DNA of 42,525 nucleotides, taken from NCBI GenBank assembly GCA_015490555.1, contig WFXO01000009.1, positions 1 through 42,525 on the forward strand. Reading direction: 5' to 3'. Below, piece after piece: positions 24,270 to 32,681 of the stretch. Both the position numbers and the translations under genes were made by a program. The stretch is from Caldifarciminota bacterium. Lineage in GTDB: Bacteria; Hydrothermota; Hydrothermia; WGAB01. Below the pieces are notes generated by a model. That model saw nothing but the letters and a program-made list of their open reading frames with translations. It was not told the origin of the DNA and did no database searches. Numbering within the stretch: position 1 is the stretch's first letter; the number at the start of each line of letters is the position of its first letter.

Positions 24270-26537
24270 TCATTCCAGACGGATCGCATCGACCAGGACC
24301 GCGGTATCAAAAATGCTATCCCCAATGTCACCGGTCGTGAAAGTAATCGTGACACCGCCCTGGCCAGCATACGCTGAAATGTCCACAGAAAAAGTAATCC
24401 AGCCGGTCATGTAGACATCTCCCTGGTCAAAGGAGACGGGAGCCGGGACCACGTTCTCACAAAGGTCGTCGATGGTCAAATGTAGGAGGGTCACCGTTCC
24501 ATCCGGGGTTTCTAAGGTCACGTCGAAATAGTCTTGGTACTGAGAGCCACACCACTCAAGGAATTCCTCGGAGAGGAAATTATACTTGAAGGTGAGCGTG
24601 GTGGTCCCTTCTGGAATACAGAAGGTCTGGCGGATGGCACCCGACGACGTGGTAAACCCCAATCCCGTGGAAATGATGGCCATGTAATCACCTTCTTGTG
24701 GCGTGATGGGACCCAACTGGGGGATGACACGGCCGTCGCCCATACGACTCCATCCCGTCAAGTCTCCACGTTCAAAACCGGCATTGGTGAGGCTACTTCC
24801 GTAAACCATTTGGTTGTTTCCGGTCATCGTAAAGGTTGCATGGGGTGCCCCTGGATCCACCTGTCCGGGGGTAAAGGCATCTCCTGTCGATTTCCCGTCA
24901 TTGACCATTTTCTGGAAGAGATCCTGTGAGACCGTCTGGGCAAAGTTGGAATTGACGACACGAGTGAAGCCGAAATACGTTTTCGCTCCCTTGCCAAGGA
25001 ACGCGTTTGCCATCGTTGCGTTGGCGGAACTTTCGCAAGACCCGTTGTAGATAATAGATTGGGGGAACGTACCGGAGAGACCGGAGATATAAGAAGGTAG
25101 CACGCCGAAATAGTGAGTTCCAGAAATCGTGACGATCGTTAAGCGTTGAAGAAGTAGGTCAATCACATGCTGTTGGAAGTTTTGTGCGTTCACGGCTTCG
25201 CGCGTCATGAATAGGACCTGTCCGTTATGTCGTCCCCCATGGGTGACCAGGATAATGGTCCCATACTGTGGGAACGTTTGCACAGCGCTGAGATCACTTT
25301 CGTCATCGATGAGATAGGTGATATCGAAGTTCGGGCAATCTGAGTTGTTAAAGAGATCTTTTAAGAACGGTCCCTCGTCATGCGGGGCAAATTGGGAGTT
25401 ATAAGCGTCGAAAATCAAGACGGTTCGGCTTCCTACTGTGTCCCCATTGGCAAAGGTTTCCCAAACCACGGGAGTATTTTCCAGAATCAAGCCGCCCCGA
25501 GGGCTGCGGCCAGCCACCGTAGTAGAAGTTTCCATCTGCGAGGTTCCACGGGGCTCCATCGTGCCACCCCCGCGGGTCCCTTCTGGGTTGAGCAAGAGAT
25601 CTCCTCCGATCCCGGAAGCATACTGAATCCAAATGTTGTAGCCGTCCTCGGAGAGACCGGCGGTATCCACATCCGGCTGCTCCAAGAGCCAGTCGACTGT
25701 TAACTGCTTGGCTTCTTCTTCCGTGTGGCCTTGGAGGAACTGCTGATATTGCTGCTCTGCATTGGTTTGTGTGCTCGTGACAACATCAAGGTCCGCTTGT
25801 GTGGTTTGGGGCAGGATCGGGAGTTTCAAGATCGGAGACAATGCGGGGACATCCCCTTCGGCCTCATGCGTAATGGCCAGGATCCGAAGATGTAACGTCC
25901 CAGGGGTGGTTTCCATAAAGGTCTGAAGCGTGCTGAACACCCCGTCTCCTTGGATGTCGTCACCGTTGTTAAGGTTTCCGTCGTCGGTAAGTAGATTGAG
26001 GGTTTCGACAATTGTGTTCTGATCATTGAGCCGGACCAAGCGGACGGTGGTAGGGTCAAAGTTCGGGGTGGATGCAATCGGGATGGTGATCCGGACATCC
26101 TGGGTTTGGTTGGCGATCAGGGCGGGTGGTTGTGCACGGGGGTTGTCCAGAAATAGGAGATAAGGGTTGTACGTCACGATGAGAATATCTGAGCCGGTGA
26201 GACCTTCGGTGGTCTGGGCCGTCACAGTGATTTTGTTGTCACCCGTCTCTAACGGGATATTCGAGGCCGTCCAGTTCTCGGTTCCGGACGCCGTTCCTTC
26301 TCCGTCCCGGTCGTTGCTCCACATAACCCGATCCACAGGCTGTTCCGAGGACACGATGCCTGACAATGTGATCGTGGCAGTCGCCGTAGGATAGGTGGAT
26401 TCCCCTGTAGGGGAAAGGATCGTGACAGTTGGGGGATTCCCTCCTGAACCTTCGGGGCCGGCGGTCTTTTTACAAGTACTCAAAGCCAGAACCGATAAGA
26501 TCAGGAGGAGCCCTCCAAAGAGTTTTTTGAAGTCCAT
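24270..26537 (-). CDS. Lipoprotein with caspase-like (clan CD) peptidase domain and Ig-like and jelly-roll domains
   Basis: 755 residues. Lipoprotein signal (LLLILSVLALSTC), a Gly/Pro linker, then an Ig-like domain (about 35-125, PPTVTILSPTGESTYP start), a beta-rich region, and a central alpha/beta domain (about 350-560). In the latter a strand ends in ILVTHGGRHNG (His433) and another in SIIYNGSCESSA (Cys501), followed by ANAFLGKGAKTYFGFT. This His-Gly/Cys arrangement is that of clan CD cysteine peptidases (caspase, gingipain C25, CHAT). The C-terminal domain (about 590-755; FLSEEFLEWCGSQYQDYFDV) resembles adhesive 'choice-of-anchor' beta sandwiches. ATG 26537 has GGAGGA upstream. Protease activity is inferred, not certain. 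Confidence 0.65.
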   Translation of the reverse strand: MDFKKLFGGLLLILSVLALSTCKKTAGPEGSGGNPPTVTILSPTGESTYPTATATITLSGIVSSEQPVDRVMWSNDRDGEGTASGTENWTASNIPLETGDNKITVTAQTTEGLTGSDILIVTYNPYLLFLDNPRAQPPALIANQTQDVRITIPIASTPNFDPTTVRLVRLNDQNTIVETLNLLTDDGNLNNGDDIQGDGVFSTLQTFMETTPGTLHLRILAITHEAEGDVPALSPILKLPILPQTTQADLDVVTSTQTNAEQQYQQFLQGHTEEEAKQLTVDWLLEQPDVDTAGLSEDGYNIWIQYASGIGGDLLLNPEGTRGGGTMEPRGTSQMETSTTVAGRSPRGGLILENTPVVWETFANGDTVGSRTVLIFDAYNSQFAPHDEGPFLKDLFNNSDCPNFDITYLIDDESDLSAVQTFPQYGTIILVTHGGRHNGQVLFMTREAVNAQNFQQHVIDLLLQRLTIVTISGTHYFGVLPSYISGLSGTFPQSIIYNGSCESSANATMANAFLGKGAKTYFGFTRVVNSNFAQTVSQDLFQKMVNDGKSTGDAFTPGQVDPGAPHATFTMTGNNQMVYGSSLTNAGFERGDLTGWSRMGDGRVIPQLGPITPQEGDYMAIISTGLGFTTSSGAIRQTFCIPEGTTTLTFKYNFLSEEFLEWCGSQYQDYFDVTLETPDGTVTLLHLTIDDLCENVVPAPVSFDQGDVYMTGWITFSVDISAYAGQGGVTITFTTGDIGDSIFDTAVLVDAIRLE

Positions 26538-26569
26538 GGACTCCTCCTTTTAGAATGGATTGTAGAGCC

Positions 26570-26598
26570 ATTATACACATCCTGGATCACTTGGTCAA
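26570..26598 (-). promoter_or_regulatory. Promoter of the caspase-like lipoprotein gene
   Basis: Minus strand: -35 TTGACC (26593-26598), 17-base spacer, -10 TATAAT (26570-26575). Transcription should start near 26563, about 25 bases before the ATG at 26537, with AAAAGGAGGA in the leader. Confidence 0.85.
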
Positions 26599-26648
26599 CA
26601 ATCTTAAATTTGAGCAAAAAATTGATGAAGGGAAAAATATGGGCCTGA

Positions 26649-28010
26649 TCAGACCAAGACTTGCCCGTAATGGCGAAGGAGATCCAATTGGTGGACCAGG
26701 TTCTCCAAGAATGTGCGTGGGTCGATGGCACTCAGGTTCCGCAGGAGACGGTTCCGGACTTTTGCCATTTCCTCCTTGGACGGAACAAAGTCTGGAAAGG
26801 CCCTTTGATAAACACGAACGGTAGCATCAAACATCTCTTCATAGGCCTGGGAGGATAAAGGTTGAAGCGTCAGCCAATGTTTTGAGGGGATCTCCTGAAG
26901 CATCGAGAGATACGTTTCCTGCATGAGAGGGGTAAAGGCCGCGACGACAAAAAGGTGAGAAGGCAGGTGATAGGCATAGGGCATTGGGCGAACACCCGAA
27001 TGAACTCGACCCCAGGCATCCCGCTTCCCTACGGGATAGAATGTTTCTCCGGTGAGATCCAGTGTTTGGGTTTCTGGAGCATTGAGGGCCGTGGCCAGGA
27101 GCCCTTTGAGGAACATTAAGGCCATGATCCATCGGTCGTAATGGGTCACATAGGTGAAAAAGACTCCCTCTCCTTCATCGAACAGAAGGGCCAGACCTGG
27201 ATGTCCCAGTTGTTGAAGTAAAAAGCCGTAAGCCGTCAGTAGATTCACATAGATATCTGCGGCGGAACTGTGGTCAAGCAGAACTGGCAGCCGCCAGTGA
27301 TGTAAATGGTCGAGGTAGTCACGATCCAGAGGCTCCCCTTGAATGTAGGCCCACAAATAGGGATCGTCGGGGTTCTTACGGAGTGCCCGAAAAAGAGGAC
27401 TGAGGAAGGGATGGGGCTTGGGGAGTTGGGTGGATTCGATGGATTCTCCCAGGAAATCACGGAATGTGCCGTTCTTTCCGTTGGGAAGCCGGACCTGGAA
27501 GTTCCGGCAGATCTCCCGGTAGATGTGTTTTGGCCGGGTTGGGGTGCCGGCCATCGGATGCAGTTCGATCATGGAGACCGCAAAGCCATCTTCCAGGAAC
27601 TGTTCCCGTAGGTAGTCCAAAAAGTGGGTTTTACCGGATCCATAAGGACCCTCTAAAAGGAGCACCTGGCCGTGGGTTTGGTGGTACTCCTGGAGGAGAG
27701 TGTGAAAGACACGGAGTTCAGAATCCCGGCCAAAGGTGAACTCACGGATGGCGAAGCGCGGAACGATCCCCAAACGGAAGGCTTCGATCATCCGTCGAGC
27801 CTGAAAATCCCCACCTCGTGAAGGCCTGGATTGGAGCGGCCGAGGGGCGGTTGTTGTGGGAGGCGGTGGGGTTCCGTCCAACAGCGTCACTTCTTCGCTT
27901 TTGATCCACAGGACAAGGTTTCGGTCTTCAAATCGAACCAGATATTCCATCCCCATCCACCGTTCACGGAGCACCTCGCCGATCCCAAACACGGGATGTC
28001 GGACCTTCAT
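26649..28010 (-). CDS. P-loop ATPase with N-terminal UvrD/CarD-like Tudor domain (second ATPase of a three-gene cassette)
   Basis: 453 residues. The first 45 residues (VRHPVFGIGEVLRERW, then EYLVRFEDRNLVLWIKSEEV) match the small SH3/Tudor-like domain found at the C-terminus of PcrA/UvrD and in CarD/Mfd-type RNA-polymerase-binding domains (HPxFGxGxV). A Pro/Thr-rich linker follows (about 48-65). Then an AAA/STAND-type ATPase: Walker A GPYGSGKT (121-128, Lys127), Walker B LALLFDEGEG (Asp278, Glu279), and a sensor-like FVVAAFTP. The layout resembles the next gene and BrxC/BrxD-type DUF2791 proteins. The start shares a base with the upstream stop (TGATG). Function unknown; a nucleic-acid or RNA-polymerase link is inferred from the Tudor-like domain. 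Confidence 0.7.
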   Translation of the reverse strand: MKVRHPVFGIGEVLRERWMGMEYLVRFEDRNLVLWIKSEEVTLLDGTPPPPTTTAPRPLQSRPSRGGDFQARRMIEAFRLGIVPRFAIREFTFGRDSELRVFHTLLQEYHQTHGQVLLLEGPYGSGKTHFLDYLREQFLEDGFAVSMIELHPMAGTPTRPKHIYREICRNFQVRLPNGKNGTFRDFLGESIESTQLPKPHPFLSPLFRALRKNPDDPYLWAYIQGEPLDRDYLDHLHHWRLPVLLDHSSAADIYVNLLTAYGFLLQQLGHPGLALLFDEGEGVFFTYVTHYDRWIMALMFLKGLLATALNAPETQTLDLTGETFYPVGKRDAWGRVHSGVRPMPYAYHLPSHLFVVAAFTPLMQETYLSMLQEIPSKHWLTLQPLSSQAYEEMFDATVRVYQRAFPDFVPSKEEMAKVRNRLLRNLSAIDPRTFLENLVHQLDLLRHYGQVLV

Positions 28011-29281
28011 CAGAACTCTTGAGATTCTGCGGATTCCAATGGAGCCTGTTCCAGTGCCTGGACCTCCTCCATGAGGAGACGCTGGATGCGGGGGCGGTCA
28101 GGCACCCATTGTGGGTCTAATCGCAGGGCATGAAAGGCGTGCAAGATGCCTTTCACAAAAATCCGACGATATCCGATATCCGCGCCTCGAAACTGGTAGG
28201 CTTCTTGAGCGGTGATCAGCAATGTTTTCTGAAGAGCCTCCTCATCGAAGGTGTAGGAATAAGCAATGGAGTAGAGGTTTGCCAATTTTTTCCCGAGTTC
28301 TTGCAGGAAGGTCAAAGGGTCCATCCCCAGGTTTTCGAGGTCGATCTTGACGCCCGACGGATTTGTGGGGCCCAGGACACCCGCCAGCCGCTGGCGAAGC
28401 GCTTCATAGGTCTCCAGACGTTCATCCAGGAGTGCACGGACATCTGGCACCGCGTAAAAGATCATGACTCCCGGAAGCCTGGAGTTCCCGCATTCATCAA
28501 TCATCTGACGGAGGTTATCCAGGGCCATCCGTTTCTCACGGGAAGATGCAATGCTCATCCCACGTTCTGCCTCGTCAAAAAGGAGGATCAACCCGGCATA
28601 GCCCAGGGTTCGAATCCATTGAGCAAGGGAACGGATGAGACGGGAGGCGGTAGACCGATCAAGTCGTTCGGTGATCCCGAACCGATTTCGGGTTTCTCGG
28701 TCGATCTCTTCCCCCTTCAACCATTGCAGGATCCTCTGATACGTCTCGTCGTCCCCCTCGGCCAATGCGCGGAAAGCCGCCCGCACCGCGTTCGTGAAAC
28801 TGGAACTTTCCATCCCGGAGATCCCCTGCAGGTAGAGGTCGATGTGTTCCTTTTCAAGGCGTTGACTTTGCTCCAAATACCATGCTCGAAGGAATGCGTC
28901 GATCCCCAGTTCATAAGGTTGCCAGGGTCTGGCGGCCGATTTCGGATGAGCCAGGCCGGACATGATGGCCCGGTACACCAACTCGAGTTTATTGAAGGGA
29001 CACTCCTGGGGAGAAAGGGCGACATAACTGGTCACATACCCTAACCGCCAAGCGAGGTTCTTGACCGTGTAAAGAAAGTGGGTTTTGCCCCCACCGTAGG
29101 TCCCTACCACCAATTTAAAGGCGGACCCACCCTGTCGAATGAAGTCCTGGAGATATTCCTCTTCGATCACGCGCAGGAAGGGATCGAGTCCTACGGTATA
29201 ATGCTCCAGGCCGTGTTCCGGGGGAGTCCCGGTCTCTGCAATCCGATGCAAAATCATTCGGGCTTCAGTGGGTTTCAGCAT
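28010..29281 (-). CDS. BrxD/DUF2791-like ATP-binding protein
   Basis: 423 residues. The opening (EARMILHRIAETGTPPEHG, a GLDPFLRVIEEEYLQDFI helix) leads to Walker A VVGTYGGGKTHF (Gly60-Thr67) and SYVALSPQECPFNKLELVY, a pattern strongly recalling the 'BREX system ATP-binding' DUF2791 family (BrxD, and PglY/BrxC-like proteins). Walker B is LILLFDEAERG (Asp236, Glu237), with a later GVMIFYAVPDV sensor strand. Known BrxD works in phage defence, but no other BREX gene (methylase PglX, PglZ, BrxL) is here. It overlaps the coiled-coil gene upstream by 17 bases and the second ATPase downstream by 1 base. Confidence 0.75.
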   Translation of the reverse strand: MLKPTEARMILHRIAETGTPPEHGLEHYTVGLDPFLRVIEEEYLQDFIRQGGSAFKLVVGTYGGGKTHFLYTVKNLAWRLGYVTSYVALSPQECPFNKLELVYRAIMSGLAHPKSAARPWQPYELGIDAFLRAWYLEQSQRLEKEHIDLYLQGISGMESSSFTNAVRAAFRALAEGDDETYQRILQWLKGEEIDRETRNRFGITERLDRSTASRLIRSLAQWIRTLGYAGLILLFDEAERGMSIASSREKRMALDNLRQMIDECGNSRLPGVMIFYAVPDVRALLDERLETYEALRQRLAGVLGPTNPSGVKIDLENLGMDPLTFLQELGKKLANLYSIAYSYTFDEEALQKTLLITAQEAYQFRGADIGYRRIFVKGILHAFHALRLDPQWVPDRPRIQRLLMEEVQALEQAPLESAESQEF

Positions 29282-30107
29282 TTTGGATCACCAGATAAGC
29301 ATAGCGAGTCCCTTTCTCGGGACCATCCGGGATAAACAGGGCTTGCTGAGGATCCCGGGTTTGGTCGAAGGTCGCCACCACGAGTTGAATCCTGTTACCG
29401 TATCGAGAACGACGGAGCCTGTAGAGGTCATAGGCAAATTGGATACGTGTGTACTCTCGGAAATGCCGTTTCGAGGGATCGGCCCAAAAGGCCGAGGGTT
29501 GGCGGAGAAGGACCAGATGCCGAAGGATTTGTAAGAGAGGGGCACGCCCTTGGGAAGAAGGAGAATCCTGGAGCACACGTCGATATGCCTTCAGAAGTTG
29601 CTGGAAGAACTCCTCAGCCTGGAACGGGGTGTTGAGACGTTGTTCAAAAGACCGGAGGGTCTGGACCACCCGCTCCGGCTCCAAAGGGGTCTGGCCAATC
29701 TCTTCAGGCCCCCAAAAGATCCGTAGTGTCCCTCGCTCGAAATTTGGTCGGAAGGTGTAGAGTCCTGCATAGAAGGTAGGATCTTGCCCGGTGAGGTTGA
29801 GTGGGAGGGATTGGAGGGCCTTCTGTAGGCGTTGAAAATACGTCCACCGATACCGCTGTTTGAGGGGCTCAAGCAGGGCACGTTCCTGGGTGATCCACTG
29901 GCGGATGGTCCGTTTCAAATCGGATGCCCCCTCAATCTTTTCCGCCGCCCTTTCAATTTTTTTGAGCGCTTGTTCTAACACAAATGGATTGGCTTCCTCC
30001 TTCTCAGCCTGTTTCAAGTACACCTTCAGGTGTTTCCCCAATTGCGTCACCTGCCTGGATAACGTTTGGAGATTTTTCAGGATCTCCTTCAACCGTTCGG
30101 TTTCCAT
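29265..30107 (-). CDS. Unknown protein with N-terminal coiled coil; first gene of the ATPase cassette
   Basis: 280 residues. Residues 1-95 are charged helix (METERLKEILKNLQTLSRQ, then a heptad-rich region) likely to form a coiled coil; the rest is a mixed alpha/beta domain with GLYTFRPNFERGTLRIFWG near 115-135 and ending in RIQLVVATFDQT and YAYLVIQNAETH. No signal peptide or membrane helix, so it is cytoplasmic. I do not recognise a family. The start is ATG 30107 without a Shine-Dalgarno; a promoter with its -10 box only 9 bases before the ATG predicts a leaderless mRNA. It is translated into the BrxD-like gene by a 17-base overlap, so its product probably works with the two ATPases. Confidence 0.7.
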   Translation of the reverse strand: METERLKEILKNLQTLSRQVTQLGKHLKVYLKQAEKEEANPFVLEQALKKIERAAEKIEGASDLKRTIRQWITQERALLEPLKQRYRWTYFQRLQKALQSLPLNLTGQDPTFYAGLYTFRPNFERGTLRIFWGPEEIGQTPLEPERVVQTLRSFEQRLNTPFQAEEFFQQLLKAYRRVLQDSPSSQGRAPLLQILRHLVLLRQPSAFWADPSKRHFREYTRIQFAYDLYRLRRSRYGNRIQLVVATFDQTRDPQQALFIPDGPEKGTRYAYLVIQNAETH

Positions 30108-30116
30108 GGCGGGCGT

Positions 30117-30145
30117 ATTCTAAAGAGGTCCTACGGAAACTGCAA
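30117..30145 (-). promoter_or_regulatory. Promoter of the three-gene ATPase cassette (leaderless)
   Basis: Minus strand: -35 TTGCAG (30140-30145), 17-base spacer, -10 TAGAAT (30117-30122), 9 bases before the ATG at 30107. It is divergent from the ftsK promoter at 30243-30271; the two share a 171-base intergenic region. Confidence 0.65.
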
Positions 30146-30242
30146 GACTCCGAAATCTTTACGGAGATCAACGAACGGTACATCCTGAGTTTCTGACCTT
30201 TTCGATTTTGAATCCCGAGAACCTTGTTTTTCCCGCGTCTTA

Positions 30243-30271
30243 TTGACCGTTGGAAATCGGAAACGTATAAT
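30243..30271 (+). promoter_or_regulatory. Promoter of ftsK (leaderless)
   Basis: -35 TTGACC (30243-30248), 17-base spacer, perfect -10 TATAAT (30266-30271). The ftsK ATG begins at 30279, 7 bases after the -10 box, which places the expected transcription start on the start codon itself. Confidence 0.88.
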
Positions 30272-30278
30272 TGACCCG

Positions 30279-32681
30279 ATGGAATTCATTGTCTCTCTTG
30301 TTCTCCTCTTGGGATTCCTGGCACTTTTTGTCTGGATGGCCGGGATTCCCGTGGATCGCTTCTGGCGCTACGCCTATCAAGTTTCTCTCTTTGCCTTGAG
30401 TGTTCTGGTCACCCTCAGTCTTGTTTCTTATCACCTTGGAACCCATCCGAACTGGGCTGGGATCTGGGGGCATTGGGTTGCGGGACGCCTGGTTCGAGTC
30501 CTTGGATATGGCCCCGCGTACGCATTGGTTTTGTTGGGATTGATCTTGAGTGTTTTAGGGATGGGACGGCCTCGTCGCCTTTACGTACGCTGGGTCAGTG
30601 GCTATTTAATGGTTTTTTTCCTCTTGACCCTTGTGCCCTTGTGGGGATACCGGGGCCCCTGGATCGGAATTCTTCCGTACCAACTTTCTGCCTGGACACG
30701 GGCCTTTTTGGGGCCTTATGGGGGGACCGTCTTCCTGGCTTTGTGGATTACGTTGTTTGGGCTCCTCGCGATCCCGGTGGAGCGACTCAAGATCCCTCTC
30801 CGGTGGCCGAAACTTTCAAAAAAAAAGGCACCAGCCCAACAACGCACCCAAAGACCTAAAGTCGCCCTGAAGAAGAAATCGGTTGAGAAACCGGAGGCCC
30901 CAACCCCTTCTTCCACGCAGACTTCCTCGACCTTTTCACGGACAGAAGAATCCGAGACTTCCTTGACACGGGGAGAGCAATCTGACTTTTGGAAAGAAGA
31001 CACGATCCCTGGGGGCGATGCGCTGCTCCCCTTGTTGAATGAACCGGTGGTCGAGAGTACCGTAGATGAACAGGAGTGCGAAGAGAACGCACGATTGATC
31101 GAGCAGAAGCTGCAGGAATTTAAGGCGACTGGCCGAGTGGTTGCGTATCATCCCGGCCCCGTCGTGACCCGGTATGAGTATGAGCCGGATCCTGGAGTGA
31201 AATTGTCCAAGGTTGTGAATCTGGCGGATGATTTAGCGTTACGGATGAAAACCAGTAAGGTTCGGATTGTGGCCCCTTTGCCGGACAAAGGGCGTATCGG
31301 CATCGAAATTCCCAATAAGAAGCGTCGGATTGTCTATTTCCGTGAGTTGGCTGGCCATCCAAAATTCAAGGAACTCCCTTCCAAATTGGGATTTGCATTG
31401 GGTGTGGATACCGCGGGCCATCCGGTATTTGCGGATCTGACACGGATGCCCCATTTGCTGATTGCCGGCGCGACAGGGTCCGGGAAATCGGTCTGTATCA
31501 ATACCATCATTTTGTCCATCCTGTTCCGGGCTCAACCCTCGGACGTCCGGTTCATCCTGATTGACCCGAAGCGAATCGAACTTTCTTATTACGAGGGCAT
31601 CCCGCATCTTTTGTTGCCTGTGGTAAAAGATCGGGAAGAGGCGGTGGAAGCCCTCCAACAAGTCGTCCGGTGGATGGATCTGCGGTATAAACACTTTGCA
31701 AAGGATGGGGTCCGAGATATTGAGAACCATAACCTGAACGCTCGAAAACGCAAGGACACCCCGATCCCCTACATCGTGGTGGTGATCGATGAGTTTGCAG
31801 ATCTCATCCTTTCCGTTGGGAAGAAAGTTGAGGAACCCCTGGCTCGCCTTGCTCAGATGGCACGAGCCGTCGGCATCCATCTGGTGGTCGCAACGCAACG
31901 GCCTTCGGTAGATGTGATCACCGGGCTCATCAAAGCAAACTTCCCGGTCCGCATTGCCTTCAAGGTCGCCTCCAGAGTGGATTCTCGGACCATTTTAGAC
32001 GAAATTGGAGCAGAGAAACTCTTAGGCAGAGGAGACATGCTCTTTTTGCCTCCGGGTTCCTCAGAGCCCAAACGGATTCATGGACCCTTTGTTTCCGAAG
32101 AAGAGACGAAACGAATTACCCGAGAATTGACCCGGACGTATCTCAAAAAGAAACTCACGGATGTATTCGGGCCACGTCCCTGGGATCATGTGGTGGAAGA
32201 GATCCTTGATGGCGGCTATCTAAGTGCTTTAACCCGTTCGGATGAACCTGGCTCCGAGGAACGGTTGCATCGCGTTGCGACCCATATTCTTTCCCGAGTC
32301 CTCCGCATTCCGACGGAGGAAATTGTCGACGGCTTGGAGGCTTTACGAGAGGAATACTATGAGCCAATTGAAGAAATGATCGAGGCCCCAATTATCCTCG
32401 GGAGTGAAAAGGGAGAAGAGGAGGCGTTCGTGCTCCCGGGAGAGGGCTGGGATCCCCTGGTCATCGAAGCGGCACGGCTTGCCGTGACACGACGGACCCT
32501 CTCTGCAACGCTGCTCCAGAGGAGATTTCAAATCGGGTTTGCTCGTGCTGCACGGATCCTGGATCAGTTGGAAAGGTTGGAAATCGTGGGACCTCAGGAA
32601 GGCGCAAAACCCCGAAAAGTCCTGATGACCTGGGAAGAGTTTGAACGGAGGTTCCGTAAGAGGGGGGAATCGGGGGAATGA
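30279..32681 (+). CDS. ftsK: DNA translocase FtsK/SpoIIIE
   Basis: 800 residues. FtsK pumps chromosomal DNA at the division septum and activates dimer resolution. Four membrane segments lie in residues 1-165, then a Lys/Pro/Ser-rich linker (about 185-245), the alpha domain (about 250-370), the RecA-like motor with Walker A GATGSGKS (397-404) and Walker B YIVVVIDEFADL, and the winged-helix gamma domain (about 720-795, AARILDQLERLEIVGPQ). The open frame reaches TTG 30243, but that triplet is the -35 box, so ATG 30279 is used. No Shine-Dalgarno; the mRNA is predicted leaderless. Its stop overlaps the barrel gene start. Confidence 0.95.
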   Translation: MEFIVSLVLLLGFLALFVWMAGIPVDRFWRYAYQVSLFALSVLVTLSLVSYHLGTHPNWAGIWGHWVAGRLVRVLGYGPAYALVLLGLILSVLGMGRPRRLYVRWVSGYLMVFFLLTLVPLWGYRGPWIGILPYQLSAWTRAFLGPYGGTVFLALWITLFGLLAIPVERLKIPLRWPKLSKKKAPAQQRTQRPKVALKKKSVEKPEAPTPSSTQTSSTFSRTEESETSLTRGEQSDFWKEDTIPGGDALLPLLNEPVVESTVDEQECEENARLIEQKLQEFKATGRVVAYHPGPVVTRYEYEPDPGVKLSKVVNLADDLALRMKTSKVRIVAPLPDKGRIGIEIPNKKRRIVYFRELAGHPKFKELPSKLGFALGVDTAGHPVFADLTRMPHLLIAGATGSGKSVCINTIILSILFRAQPSDVRFILIDPKRIELSYYEGIPHLLLPVVKDREEAVEALQQVVRWMDLRYKHFAKDGVRDIENHNLNARKRKDTPIPYIVVVIDEFADLILSVGKKVEEPLARLAQMARAVGIHLVVATQRPSVDVITGLIKANFPVRIAFKVASRVDSRTILDEIGAEKLLGRGDMLFLPPGSSEPKRIHGPFVSEEETKRITRELTRTYLKKKLTDVFGPRPWDHVVEEILDGGYLSALTRSDEPGSEERLHRVATHILSRVLRIPTEEIVDGLEALREEYYEPIEEMIEAPIILGSEKGEEEAFVLPGEGWDPLVIEAARLAVTRRTLSATLLQRRFQIGFARAARILDQLERLEIVGPQEGAKPRKVLMTWEEFERRFRKRGESGE

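Noticed and set aside
28130-29044. A 304-codon plus-strand frame opposite the BrxD-like gene
   Set aside because: Shadow frame; the minus-strand reading has clear Walker motifs and operon overlaps.
26649-30107. A complete BREX phage-defence system
   Set aside because: Only BrxD-like ATPases are found; PglX methylase, PglZ, BrxL and BrxA/B are not in the window.
30243-30278. ftsK starting at TTG 30243
   Set aside because: That TTG is the first triplet of the -35 box of a near-consensus promoter, and translation from there would lie upstream of the transcription start.
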